Positions 26,503-35,169 of a stretch of 64,000 nucleotides of DNA are shown piece after piece. The translations under genes and the position numbers were made by a program. The stretch covers positions 1-64,000 of the forward strand of contig CAZNIS010000011.1 in assembly GCA_964573105.1 (NCBI GenBank). The letters run 5' to 3'. Below the pieces are notes generated by a model. It worked only from the letters and a program-made list of their open reading frames with translations. It ran no database searches and was not told the DNA's origin. This DNA comes from CAKZSB01 sp964573105 (GTDB taxonomy: Bacteria > Pseudomonadota > Gammaproteobacteria > Granulosicoccales > Granulosicoccaceae). Each line of letters begins with the position of its first letter. Position 1 is the first letter of the stretch.

Positions 26503-27954
26503 TCAGGGTGTAGCGGATGCACTACCTGTTTGCCCGACAGCCAGAGACTCGATGTTCACGACAGTCGTACCCGCCACCGAATCACGCAAGTCGCTGCGAA
26601 GAAACGTGCGATAACGTCGCAACGAGTTCATTGGGGTATCGATGGACAGTGAGACTTCCTCATCACCGAGACGGTAGACAACCCGACGATTATCCCTGTC
26701 CAGCGATATCGCCGCCTCGTAGCTGGTGTCCGCAAGCGGCTGCAGCGCAAACGCCTGGCAACTGATGTCTTGCCAATCCTGGACTCCATTGCGTGTATCC
26801 CAGAGACCACGGCAATAACGCGCCGATGAGCTACCGTCAACCTGGAATCTCATGTCGATGTAGGAGATGACATCGCCGTCGCCTCGATTGACCGGATTGG
26901 CGATGGAGCCATCGTTGTAGAGAGAGGTTATCAATCGCACACGTGCCTCATCCTCGGGATTGCCGCTGAGTACACTGTCGCTGGAGTACCGGAACTGCGT
27001 AGAGACATTATCGTTCGGATCACGCATCAGTTCTACCTGATTGCGAACGGTACCAGACTGCCCGTCAGAGGTGGTTGTCATTTGCAATTCACCGTCGTTG
27101 ACGACAACATTCGAGCCGACTGGTACGGCGGTGGTGTAGTACGGCAGCACATCACTGGAGAAGTTCTCGCTGAATGCGTCTACCGTGAGTTCATCGAATA
27201 TCGCAACCGCCGTACCGGTTCCGGGTCCGCTGTCACTCACCACCCAGGCCCGCACGCCCTTGCCCTGCTCCGCGGGACTGTATACCTCACCTGGTGGTGT
27301 GTAATTCTGTACCACGCCGTCAAAGTCGAAAGTGAATACACCCGCCTCCAGCGTAATCGCCACGTCATAGAAAGTATCCAGCACCGGATCAAATTCGAAT
27401 TGCTGACAGGATGACGCACCCTCATTAAAGAACACGGAAAATTCGCTGTAGTCCGTATTGTCAGAACGAACCAGACAGTATTCGGCTGACAGCACACCAT
27501 CCGATGTGCGTCGAATACCCGACCAGACAAAGACATCACCCTGCGACCCGTCGATGCCTCCATCCTGAATGTCGTTGTAAAACACGCCGGTTACGGACGC
27601 CAGTACTTGCGCATCACCCTCGTAAGAACTTTCGCTGCTAAGCATGAGCCTGGCTCGCACGGTGTTGCTGTCTGGTTGTGTTTCCAGCGCCGCAGACTGC
27701 CGGGCGACGGACGACGTCTTCGTGGTACTGAGCCTTAAGTGCCCATCGCTGATACTGTATGAATTCCGGCTTTCACGCTGATCATTCGCGACCAGGCGAT
27801 TGGCAGTGACATTGTCTTGCGCGAAATCATCAACAAACGAGACACGTTGATCGTCACTGCCGGGCACCGGATCCGGGTCACTGTCTGACCCACCGCCACA
27901 AGCGCAGAGCAATCCTGACAGCGCAAGCGACCAATAAATTCTGGAAATTAACAT
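26503..27954 (-). CDS. Secreted lipoprotein with two lectin-like domains
   Basis: Start at MLISRIYWSLALSGLL (ATG 27954); a TTG at 27972 would add six residues. The signal peptide ends in a lipobox-like LLCAC, with the acylated cysteine followed by GGGSDSDPDPVPGSDD, a Gly/Ser/Asp linker typical of surface lipoproteins. About 483 residues. The mature part has two similar beta-rich halves (~45-250 and ~255-475): each has a FSDD/FSENF-like opening, a DGHLRLSTT / DGELQMTTT strand, a YCLVRS / YCRGLWD strand with a later SCQQF / SCQAF cysteine, and a TFYDVAITLE / TSYEAAISLD strand. That is the concanavalin/LamG-like jelly-roll pattern, probably an internal duplication. Function unknown; carbohydrate or surface binding is a guess. 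Confidence 0.72.
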   Translation of the reverse strand: MLISRIYWSLALSGLLCACGGGSDSDPDPVPGSDDQRVSFVDDFAQDNVTANRLVANDQRESRNSYSISDGHLRLSTTKTSSVARQSAALETQPDSNTVRARLMLSSESSYEGDAQVLASVTGVFYNDIQDGGIDGSQGDVFVWSGIRRTSDGVLSAEYCLVRSDNTDYSEFSVFFNEGASSCQQFEFDPVLDTFYDVAITLEAGVFTFDFDGVVQNYTPPGEVYSPAEQGKGVRAWVVSDSGPGTGTAVAIFDELTVDAFSENFSSDVLPYYTTAVPVGSNVVVNDGELQMTTTSDGQSGTVRNQVELMRDPNDNVSTQFRYSSDSVLSGNPEDEARVRLITSLYNDGSIANPVNRGDGDVISYIDMRFQVDGSSSARYCRGLWDTRNGVQDWQDISCQAFALQPLADTSYEAAISLDRDNRRVVYRLGDEEVSLSIDTPMNSLRRYRTFLRSDLRDSVAGTTVVNIESLAVGQTGSASATP

Positions 27955-27982
27955 AGGACTCTGAAACTCCAATTAGTGGTTT

Positions 27983-28019
27983 GGCGCCCGATTAACCGGA
28001 CCTGTCCGGTTTTAGCGCC
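27983..28019. other. 37-bp inverted repeat upstream of lipoprotein gene
   Basis: Outer arms GGCGC (27983-27987) and GCGCC (28015-28019) enclose inner arms AACCGGA (27994-28000) and TCCGGTT (28005-28011) with a CCTG loop. It lies between the MlrC stop (28061) and the lipoprotein start (27954), both minus strand. A short T-run follows only on the plus strand, so it is not a standard terminator for MlrC; it may be a leader structure or operator. Confidence 0.5.
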
Positions 28020-28060
28020 TTTTCAGAGTCAACACAATGGGGGAAAAACACCCAAAATAT

Positions 28061-29593
28061 CTACCGTTCGATAGTGCCTGTTACAGCATTGTTCGATGGA
28101 CCCAGCCGTATTTCTGGCCGTAGTTTTTGGTACTGAACTAATGAAAGATCGCAAACAAAGCTGCCATCCGCTGCCGCATTGATGACTGCACTGCAAATCG
28201 GATCAAAGTCAGCACGATAGTGCACGGTGCTTTTCACCACAATGATTCGCTTTGACGAAAGTTCAACACCAAAGTGACGGAACAGGGCCTGATCCAGACA
28301 CTGGGTCCGGCAACTGCTGACCACTACCTGCAGGTCTATATCAGACTCATGCAGCGACAACAGACAGGATGCACCGATCTCCGCTGTCACTCCGCCATAC
28401 ATCTGGCCGGTATAGGCAATGTTGCCATCACTCAACACCTGTACCTGCCAACTCGCGATGACCGGCAGATGACCAGGCAGTCCGGATTTTGCGCCCAGCG
28501 GTGCACGAACGATGCTGCCTTTGCCACCCGCGTGCGCCAGTTGGGCAACTGGCGAATCACACAAAACGCCAACTACCGCCCCGGTGGCGCGTGCATCGAT
28601 CAGCGCTTGCAAGAGCCCGGTGGTGTCAGCCGTACCACCGGCACCGGCGTTGTCCTGCACATCGGCAATGACCACGGGCTTTTCCACCTGCTGCCCGCTA
28701 ATCTGCATTGCCTGCCTCACGGCCCGATCCGGACGGTACAAACGGGTATCGAAGACAGGCTCCGCCTGTTCAAATCTCTCTATCATGGTATCCGCCAACA
28801 CAGCTGCACGCTCTGCGGTCGGTGCACTGGCTACGACTGAGGGCCCGCAATCAGCAATATCGGCTGCGGTAAAACCCATAGCCAATTCCAGATACTCATG
28901 ACGGTTTTCATCGGCCAGTTGCCGCACTTGTTCATAGAGCATCTGACACGGCTCAGCCCCGGTGAACTGTGCATGCAGCGGCACCAGATACGACGATTGT
29001 CTGAATGCGTGGTGTAGCTTTTCGCCATTCAGACAACGCAGCAAGCGCTGCATGCAACGCGTACCAGTGAGTGCCATATCCAGATGAGGGTAGGTGCGAT
29101 AAATCGTTATCACGTCGCAGCGTTCGACGAAGCGGGCCGACAGATTGGCGTGTAGATCAAGACTGACTGCTATCGGAATATCGCTTGCCGGCCCGGCGCG
29201 CAGGCGACGCAACAACTCGGCTTCCCCGTCGTCGTGCTGTTGCGTCACCATCGCGCCGTGCAGATCCAGATAGATAGCGTCGAGTTCGTGCGCCTGATCG
29301 ACTGCGGATATTATCTCGCCGGTAATGGCTTCGAACGCTTCGGTGGTTACCGGGCCACTGGGCTCGGCCGCACACCAGAGAATCGGCACGACTGTGATCT
29401 GATGGCTATCGGCGCACTCAATGGCACCGCTAATGGGCAGGTTCAGTCCGCGTGTAGCGTCTATCACCCGCTGACCGCGCAGCAATGGCGGCCAGCTATC
29501 GGCCACGTTAAATTCAGCCAGACCCGCTACAACTGGCGCGAATGTATTGGTCTCGTGCTGAAAACCGACAACCGCAATACGCAATGGCTTCAC
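28061..29593 (-). CDS. MlrC-like M81 family metallopeptidase
   Basis: 510-residue protein of the microcystinase C family, zinc peptidases that act on linear peptides and are common in marine bacteria as part of amide/peptide catabolism. Start is GTG at 29593 (KPLRIAVVGFQHETNTFAPV). Conserved blocks: GFQHETNTFAP (~9-19), YLDLHGAMVTQ (~108), SLDLHANLSARFV (~145, metal-site Asp/His), TYPHLDMALTG, and the C-terminal-domain block VIADVQDNAGAGGTADTTGL (~306-325). The true substrate is unlikely to be microcystin and is unknown. The gene is followed 95 bp upstream on the same strand by an enoyl-CoA hydratase gene, so they may be co-transcribed. Confidence 0.88.
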   Translation of the reverse strand: MKPLRIAVVGFQHETNTFAPVVAGLAEFNVADSWPPLLRGQRVIDATRGLNLPISGAIECADSHQITVVPILWCAAEPSGPVTTEAFEAITGEIISAVDQAHELDAIYLDLHGAMVTQQHDDGEAELLRRLRAGPASDIPIAVSLDLHANLSARFVERCDVITIYRTYPHLDMALTGTRCMQRLLRCLNGEKLHHAFRQSSYLVPLHAQFTGAEPCQMLYEQVRQLADENRHEYLELAMGFTAADIADCGPSVVASAPTAERAAVLADTMIERFEQAEPVFDTRLYRPDRAVRQAMQISGQQVEKPVVIADVQDNAGAGGTADTTGLLQALIDARATGAVVGVLCDSPVAQLAHAGGKGSIVRAPLGAKSGLPGHLPVIASWQVQVLSDGNIAYTGQMYGGVTAEIGASCLLSLHESDIDLQVVVSSCRTQCLDQALFRHFGVELSSKRIIVVKSTVHYRADFDPICSAVINAAADGSFVCDLSLVQYQKLRPEIRLGPSNNAVTGTIER

Positions 29594-29688
29594 GAGAACT
29601 GACCGCCGACAATCACGCGTTTATCGCTGTCCATGCAGACGACAAACCCTGCGACTCGGCACACCTGTGTTGTACCCGTTGTTAACGG

Positions 29689-30486
29689 CTACTTCCCGGT
29701 GAATTCGGGCGAGCGCTTCTCTACAAACGCCACTGCGGCCCCTTTGTGATCCTCGGTGTCGAAGGTGCGAATCATGTGGATCGCTTCTGAATCCAGCACA
29801 TCGGACAATGAACCGGCCAGTGCCTTGTTCAGGTTCTTTTTCATATAGCCGACGGCGACGGTCGGAAGCGTTGCCAGTTCACGCGCAAATTGCGAGGCTG
29901 CCTCGGGCAAATCTTCTGCTGTCGCCACGCGATTCACCATACCTAAGGCCAGCGCCTCCTCTGCTGTCAGCACGCGCCCGGTAAAATACAGCTCGCGCGC
30001 TTTGGCTGTGCCAATCATGTGGCTCAAAAAATAGCTGCCGCCAAAATCGCCTGACAACCCGACCTTCGCAAACGCTGTGGTCATCTTGGCGCCAGCCGCG
30101 GCGATGCGCATATCGCAAGCCAGCGCCATCGACAACCCGGCGCCGGCCGCCGGGCCGGGAATCACCGCGAGCGTGGGCTTTGGCATCTCGTGCAGTACAC
30201 GGCTGACTTCCATGCGCTCGCGCAAGTCGTGGGATTTCTGATCAAACGACATCGGATTGCCTTCCGCCGCTGCCTTCGCGAAGTTTTTCACATCACCACC
30301 AGCGCAGAACGCACCGCCTGCACCGGTCAGCACCACCACTCGCACCTGCGAATCGGCCGCCAGTCGCGGCAGCGCTTCACGCAGGCCGTACATCATCTCG
30401 CGCGTGAGTGCGTTGCGTGCCTCAGGCCGATTCATGGTGATCGTGGCGATGCCATCGTCGATCGTCTCCAGCAGATCCTGGCTCAT
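29689..30486 (-). CDS. Enoyl-CoA hydratase/isomerase family protein
   Basis: Crotonase-fold enzyme, 265 residues from MSQDLLETIDDGIATITMNR (ATG 30486) with GAGAGAG just upstream; the frame extends 57 codons further but without family resemblance. Oxyanion-hole motifs: GAGGAFCAGGDVKNF (~62-76) and GPAAGAGLSMALACDMRIA (~105-122), followed by AKVGLSGDFGGSYFLSHMIG, where a hydratase would have its second catalytic Glu; here the position reads D/G, so hydration activity is uncertain. C-terminal FVEKRSPEFTGK is typical. Probably acts on an acyl-CoA in fatty-acid or ring catabolism, together with the adjacent isomerase and the carboxylase at 31338. Confidence 0.88.
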   Translation of the reverse strand: MSQDLLETIDDGIATITMNRPEARNALTREMMYGLREALPRLAADSQVRVVVLTGAGGAFCAGGDVKNFAKAAAEGNPMSFDQKSHDLRERMEVSRVLHEMPKPTLAVIPGPAAGAGLSMALACDMRIAAAGAKMTTAFAKVGLSGDFGGSYFLSHMIGTAKARELYFTGRVLTAEEALALGMVNRVATAEDLPEAASQFARELATLPTVAVGYMKKNLNKALAGSLSDVLDSEAIHMIRTFDTEDHKGAAVAFVEKRSPEFTGK

Positions 30487-30544
30487 GTTTCTCTCTCGCG
30501 GATGGGTTGTACGGATCCAGTGCCCGGCTTGCAGAAAAGACCGA

Positions 30545-31162
30545 TCAGGCGCTGAACGGCTGCCGCCCTGAGGATAACATCGCATCCAGATAGTCGAGCC
30601 GGTCCTGCCCCCAGAACACCTCGCCGGCGTAGACATAAGTGGGCGCACCAATCGCATCGGCGGCTACCGCATCCTGTGAGTTGGCTGTGCGCCGCGCCGC
30701 TGCCTCCGGGCCGTCCGCAGCCTGCATCACCGCATCGGCATCGTGACCACAATCAGACAACAGCTGCCGCAAAACCGCATCGTCTGCGATTTGCTGTTCG
30801 TTCTCCCACAGCGCCTGGCCAACCGCCTGCAGGAAGCTGGCAGGGCTTTGCCCCGCCAGTACCAGCGCGGTACAACACAGGTCGGCGCGAGTCGGATCGG
30901 TTGGAAAGTGTGCAGGGTGAATGTTGATACCCAGGCCACGGATATGCGCAATTCGCTGCAGTTCGATCAGGCGATAGCGCTGGCGCACCGCTGAACGTTG
31001 AGGGATAGGCACAGAGCCAGACTCGGCCCAGACATCAGCGATGTTGAAGGGTTTGAAGTTCACCTTTTTGCCATGTTTGTCTGCCAATTCCAGCAGGGCA
31101 CGATGACCCAGGTAGACAAACGGGGAGGCACAAGAGAAGTAGTAATCGATAGCGTCAGACAC
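30545..31162 (-). CDS. 2-hydroxychromene-2-carboxylate isomerase-like (DsbA-fold) protein
   Basis: 205-residue kappa-class-GST/DsbA-fold protein. Motifs: IDYYFSCASPFVYLGHRALLELA (quoted part YYFSCASPFVYLGH), FKPFNIADVWAESGSVPIPQR, and AVAADAIGAPTYVYAGEVFWGQDRLDYL near the C-terminus (part: GAPTYVYAGEVFWGQDRL), which are the classic NahD-type blocks. The active-site serine in the SCASPF loop binds glutathione in characterised members. Members isomerise naphthalene-derived chromenes, but many homologues work in other routes, so the substrate is open. It lies 58 bp upstream of the enoyl-CoA hydratase gene on the same strand and is divergent from the carboxylase gene. Confidence 0.85.
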   Translation of the reverse strand: MSDAIDYYFSCASPFVYLGHRALLELADKHGKKVNFKPFNIADVWAESGSVPIPQRSAVRQRYRLIELQRIAHIRGLGINIHPAHFPTDPTRADLCCTALVLAGQSPASFLQAVGQALWENEQQIADDAVLRQLLSDCGHDADAVMQAADGPEAAARRTANSQDAVAADAIGAPTYVYAGEVFWGQDRLDYLDAMLSSGRQPFSA

Positions 31163-31337
31163 AGGGCGTTGCTCGCGGGGTTGATACGTTTATCAGGTAT
31201 CATCAACCGCACGCCGCTGTAATTCAAGCCGCAATTGCTCGCGCGTCTGCGGTGCGCAAGCACGCCCTGCCCCACCGACTGTTGACGTCAGGACGAGCCG
31301 CGTACCGCAAACCACAGCCCACACCGGAGGATAGGCA

Positions 31338-34300
31338 ATGCCACAGCACACACGAGTACTGATCGCGAACCGCGGTGAGATCGCCGTGCGCATCGCATCG
31401 GCTGCGGCGGCGCTGGGCATGGAGTCGGTGGCGGTTTACGCCGAGGCGGACAGCGAGTCACTCCACATTCGCAAGGCAGACGCCAATGCCATGCTGCCGC
31501 CAGGTGGCGGTGATCCGGTTGCCGATTACCTGAATATTGATGCCATCGTACAGCTGGCCGTAGAGTACAACTGCGACTGCGTGCATCCTGGCTACGGTTT
31601 CTTGAGTGAAAACGCAGATTTTGCCCGCGCATGCAGTAATGCCGGCGTCACCTTTATTGGCCCGACAGCTGAGTCACTCGAGCTTTTTGGCGACAAGGTC
31701 GCCGCCCGCCAGCTCGCCCAATCGCTTGACATCCCGGTGATCCCGGGCAGTGACAGTGCACTGAAAGATGCCGAAACGGCTGCCGCAAAGGCATCGATGA
31801 TCGGCTATCCGGTGATGTTAAAGGCCACCGGTGGCGGTGGCGGACGCGGCATGCGGCGCGTCGATGACGCCGATCAGATGCCCGATGCCTTCGAACGTTG
31901 CGCAAGCGAGGCCGCTGCCTCTTTCGGCAACGCCGATGTGTTCATCGAAAAACTGATTCAACGCCCGCGCCACATCGAAGTGCAGATTCTTGCAGACAGC
32001 CACGGCAACTGTGTGCACATTCACGAGCGCGACTGTTCGGTGCAGCTGCGCAACCAAAAAGTCATTGAAATCGCACCGGCACCCAAGCTTGATGACACAC
32101 TTCGCGAATCACTGTATCGGGATGCACTCAAGCTTGCTGAAAGCACCGGTTACATCAATGCCGGCACCGTCGAATTTCTCGTGCTGCCAAACAGTGGCGA
32201 TTATTTTTTTATCGAGTGCAATCCACGTATTCAGGTAGAACACACCGTTACCGAAGTGGTCAGCGGTATTGACCTGGTGGAAGCGCAGTTTCACATCGCC
32301 GCCGGTGCCACACTGGCTGACATTGGCCTGGCGAATCAACAGCAGGTCGGCTCACCGCGCGGCTATGCGGTGCAGGCGCGAGTCGTCGCCAACGGCGCCG
32401 GTACATTGACTGCCTACAAAGAGCCGTCCGGTGCCGGCATTCGCGTTGACGCGGCAGGCTACGTGGGTTACACGCCCGCACCACAGTTCGACCCGCTGTT
32501 GGCCAAGGTCATCGGCAGCACCAGTGCGGCATCGTCCTACCGCGCCGCAGTTGAACGCACCAGTCGTGCGCTGGCTGACTTTCATATTGCGGGGCTGGGC
32601 ACCAATCTGCGACAGCTGATTGCGGTGCTTGCACATCCACAGGTCAGAGACGGTGATGCACGCACCACCCTGCTGACCGACAACCACGAACTCACCCACA
32701 GTACCGCACCTGCAACTGCCGCATTGCAGGACACACTCACCTTTTTACAACGCCAGGCCACACTGGCCGGTGCCAGCGCGGTCCTGAGCGATGGTGCGAA
32801 TATTCCCGTAACCGCAGTCGCACACGAGGTCTCGTTCGACCTGACTGAAGGTCAGCGTCTGATTGAATCGGGCATGGCGGGCAGTGTTGTTGAAGTCAGC
32901 ATCGTCGCAGGCGACACCGTCAGTGCCGGCGATACTTTGTTTGTCGTCAGCGCGATGAAAATGGAGTCTCAGATTAGCGCACCGTGCACTGGCACCATTT
33001 CGGCGGTACTGCCAATCGCCGCGGGCGACACGGTAGCAGCTGGTCAGGCGCTCGCCGTCATCAGTCCCTCTACAGAGACCGGCGATCACACACAGCACTA
33101 CGGCGATGACAGCTGGGAGCCCACCCTGAACGATATCGATACACTGCGACGTTTGGCCTCACAGAGACTTTCGATCGAATCTACCGATCCAGGGGTCGTG
33201 CGTCAGCGCAATCGTGGCAAGCTGACCTGTCGCGAACGCATCGACCTGCTGCTCGACCCTGGCTCGTTTAGAGAAGTAGGCAGTGTGGCAGGCTTTGCAT
33301 CGTATGATGCCGACGGTGAAATCAGCGCGTTTACCCCGGCCAACAGCGTTGGTGGACACGGGCGGATAGACGGACGTGCAGCGGTTGTCTGCGCCGACGA
33401 CTTCACCTCCCGTGGCGGCCACGCCGACGGTGCCATCGCCGCTAAAAGCACCTACCTGGATAAATTATCGATTGAACTGAAGGTTGCGTCGATCCGCCTG
33501 CTGGACGGCTCCTCGGGCGGCGGCAGTGTCGCCACCATGGTGCCGGAGCAAAAGAAAGATGGTGACAGCACTGCCAAAGAGAGCAGCGGCGCGATCGCTG
33601 CCGGCAAGCCGCGCGTGGCCGGTGGTGGTGGCTCTTTTTTACCAGGCCATCTCGGCAGCACCATGTACGCCGAGCAGTTATCGATCGTACCGGTGGTCAA
33701 TGTACTGCTTGGCAGCGTTGTCGGTCTCGGCGCGGCAAAGGCAGTACTGGGTCACTTCTCGGTGATGGTAAAGGATATCTCGCAGTTGTTTGTGGCCGGT
33801 CCGCCGGTGGTGCAGCACGCGATGGGTTATGAGATCAGCAAAGAAGATCTCGGCGGCTGGCACATCCACTGCCGCAATGGATCAGTAGACAACCTGGCCG
33901 AGTCTGAAGCCGAGGCAATGCAGATGACGCGACGGTTTTTATCGTACCTGCCGAACAGTGTCTACGAGGCGCCCGCCATTTTGCCTGCCGATAGCAACGA
34001 CCCACCCGATCGCCGCGAAGAGGCATTGTTCACACTGGTACCACGCAAACGTACCATGGCGTTCGACATGCGCAAGGCGCTTGAACTGATGGCCGATCAT
34101 GACTCCTTTTTCGAGATTGGCCGATGGTGGGGATGCGATCAAATCACAGGCTTTGCGAGATTTAACGGCCACACGCTGGGCATCATCGCCTCAGACAGCC
34201 AGCACATCAACGGCGGTGCACTCACCGCAGACGGCTGCGACAAGCTGCGCCGCCATCTGGATTTGTGCGATCTTTTCCACGTGCCGGTACTGAACCTGAT

Positions 34301-34772
34301 CGACAACCCCGGTTTCGCCGTTGGGCTTGAGCACGAAATAGCCGGCACCATCAGAAAGGGCGGCGAATGGATGATTGCGTTCGCGCAAGTATCCATTCCG
34401 ATCTTCACCGTCATTATGCGTCGCAGTTTCGGCGTTGCCGGCAATAACTTCGCTACACCGCGCGCAGCCCCCTCCATGCGCGTGGTATGGCCCGCAGCAG
34501 ACGCCGGCGGTATCCCGCCGGAAGGTGGCATTGAGGCCGCTTACAAACGCCAGTTGGCAGAGGCCGCCGATCCCGCCGCATTGCGTGCCGAACTTGAGGC
34601 GAGGATCGAAAGTGCGCGTGGCCCGATGGGGCCGCTAAACCGATTTCAGATGGAAGAAATGATCGACCCGCGAGATACCCGCAGCCATATCTGCAACTGG
34701 GTGGAAATTGCCTATCGAATTGTTACGCAGCCGGCACGACTGGTACCGAGGTCATTGCAGTTCAGGCCGTGA
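31338..34772 (+). CDS. Single-chain biotin-dependent acyl-CoA carboxylase
   Basis: One 1144-residue chain that unites all functions of an acyl-CoA carboxylase. Residues ~1-450 are the biotin carboxylase (VLIANRGEIAVRIA; CVHPGYGFLSENA; ATGGGGGRGMR ATP loop; FIECNPRIQVEHTVTE). Around 539 is the biotin attachment site SAMKMESQ within a BCCP domain (~500-580). Residues ~595-1144 are the carboxyltransferase (SRGGHADGAIAAKS; LIDNPGFAVGLEHE; PAADAGGIPPEGGIEAAYKRQ in part). This order and size match the single-chain long-chain acyl-CoA carboxylases described from Mycobacterium and Rhodopseudomonas, which form homohexamers and accept acetyl to long-chain acyl-CoA. The neighbouring enoyl-CoA hydratase and isomerase fit a CoA-thioester route. 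GGAGG lies 10-14 bases before the ATG. Confidence 0.92.
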   Translation: MPQHTRVLIANRGEIAVRIASAAAALGMESVAVYAEADSESLHIRKADANAMLPPGGGDPVADYLNIDAIVQLAVEYNCDCVHPGYGFLSENADFARACSNAGVTFIGPTAESLELFGDKVAARQLAQSLDIPVIPGSDSALKDAETAAAKASMIGYPVMLKATGGGGGRGMRRVDDADQMPDAFERCASEAAASFGNADVFIEKLIQRPRHIEVQILADSHGNCVHIHERDCSVQLRNQKVIEIAPAPKLDDTLRESLYRDALKLAESTGYINAGTVEFLVLPNSGDYFFIECNPRIQVEHTVTEVVSGIDLVEAQFHIAAGATLADIGLANQQQVGSPRGYAVQARVVANGAGTLTAYKEPSGAGIRVDAAGYVGYTPAPQFDPLLAKVIGSTSAASSYRAAVERTSRALADFHIAGLGTNLRQLIAVLAHPQVRDGDARTTLLTDNHELTHSTAPATAALQDTLTFLQRQATLAGASAVLSDGANIPVTAVAHEVSFDLTEGQRLIESGMAGSVVEVSIVAGDTVSAGDTLFVVSAMKMESQISAPCTGTISAVLPIAAGDTVAAGQALAVISPSTETGDHTQHYGDDSWEPTLNDIDTLRRLASQRLSIESTDPGVVRQRNRGKLTCRERIDLLLDPGSFREVGSVAGFASYDADGEISAFTPANSVGGHGRIDGRAAVVCADDFTSRGGHADGAIAAKSTYLDKLSIELKVASIRLLDGSSGGGSVATMVPEQKKDGDSTAKESSGAIAAGKPRVAGGGGSFLPGHLGSTMYAEQLSIVPVVNVLLGSVVGLGAAKAVLGHFSVMVKDISQLFVAGPPVVQHAMGYEISKEDLGGWHIHCRNGSVDNLAESEAEAMQMTRRFLSYLPNSVYEAPAILPADSNDPPDRREEALFTLVPRKRTMAFDMRKALELMADHDSFFEIGRWWGCDQITGFARFNGHTLGIIASDSQHINGGALTADGCDKLRRHLDLCDLFHVPVLNLIDNPGFAVGLEHEIAGTIRKGGEWMIAFAQVSIPIFTVIMRRSFGVAGNNFATPRAAPSMRVVWPAADAGGIPPEGGIEAAYKRQLAEAADPAALRAELEARIESARGPMGPLNRFQMEEMIDPRDTRSHICNWVEIAYRIVTQPARLVPRSLQFRP

Positions 34773-35169
34773 AATGCCACACAGAAACTTCTCTACTCAC
34801 TGCACAAACGTTGTGAAAAGCCTGCGCAGTACGCTCTCTGTCTTAACAGTTCACACATAAAGTGACGCACGCCACCAACGTCACAAAACAACGCCCGTCT
34901 GGGTAGCCCGACACGTAAGCGAGGCAACGCTCCCACGCACCCGTGACCCATGCATGTCAACGGACAACAAACGCGTTGCACGTGCAATCACAACCCCGTT
35001 TGTGGGGGATATTCTAACGAATGCAGGCACTAATTCATCACGCTGTTTCATAATCCAAAACAAAACGACGACTGCACTGCCTTATAACGCTTTCATAAAC
35101 CTAAAGCGACTCGTAACGAGTAAAATACCCAGGATAATAAATACCTACCCCCGATGTAATTGACTTAGC
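34773..35169. other. AT-rich non-coding region before cellulase gene
   Basis: 397 bp with no gene. It contains a half-copy of the left-edge repeat at 34907-34924 and, at 35109-35121, the perfect palindrome ACTCGTaACGAGT. AT-rich runs ccttataacgctttcat and aggataataaatacc (35081-35145) could contain the cellulase promoter, but no -35/-10 pair has good spacing. Confidence 0.5.
34907..34924 (+). repeat. Solitary half-site of the 81-bp repeat family
   Basis: CCCGACACGTAAGCGAGG matches the left arm of the 1-335 array at 17 of 18 positions (with third-unit sequence CCCGACGCGTAAGCGAGG). The preceding gggta and following caac also resemble the array's context. The matching right arm is absent, so this is a lone half-element ~34.6 kb away from the array. 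Confidence 0.75.
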
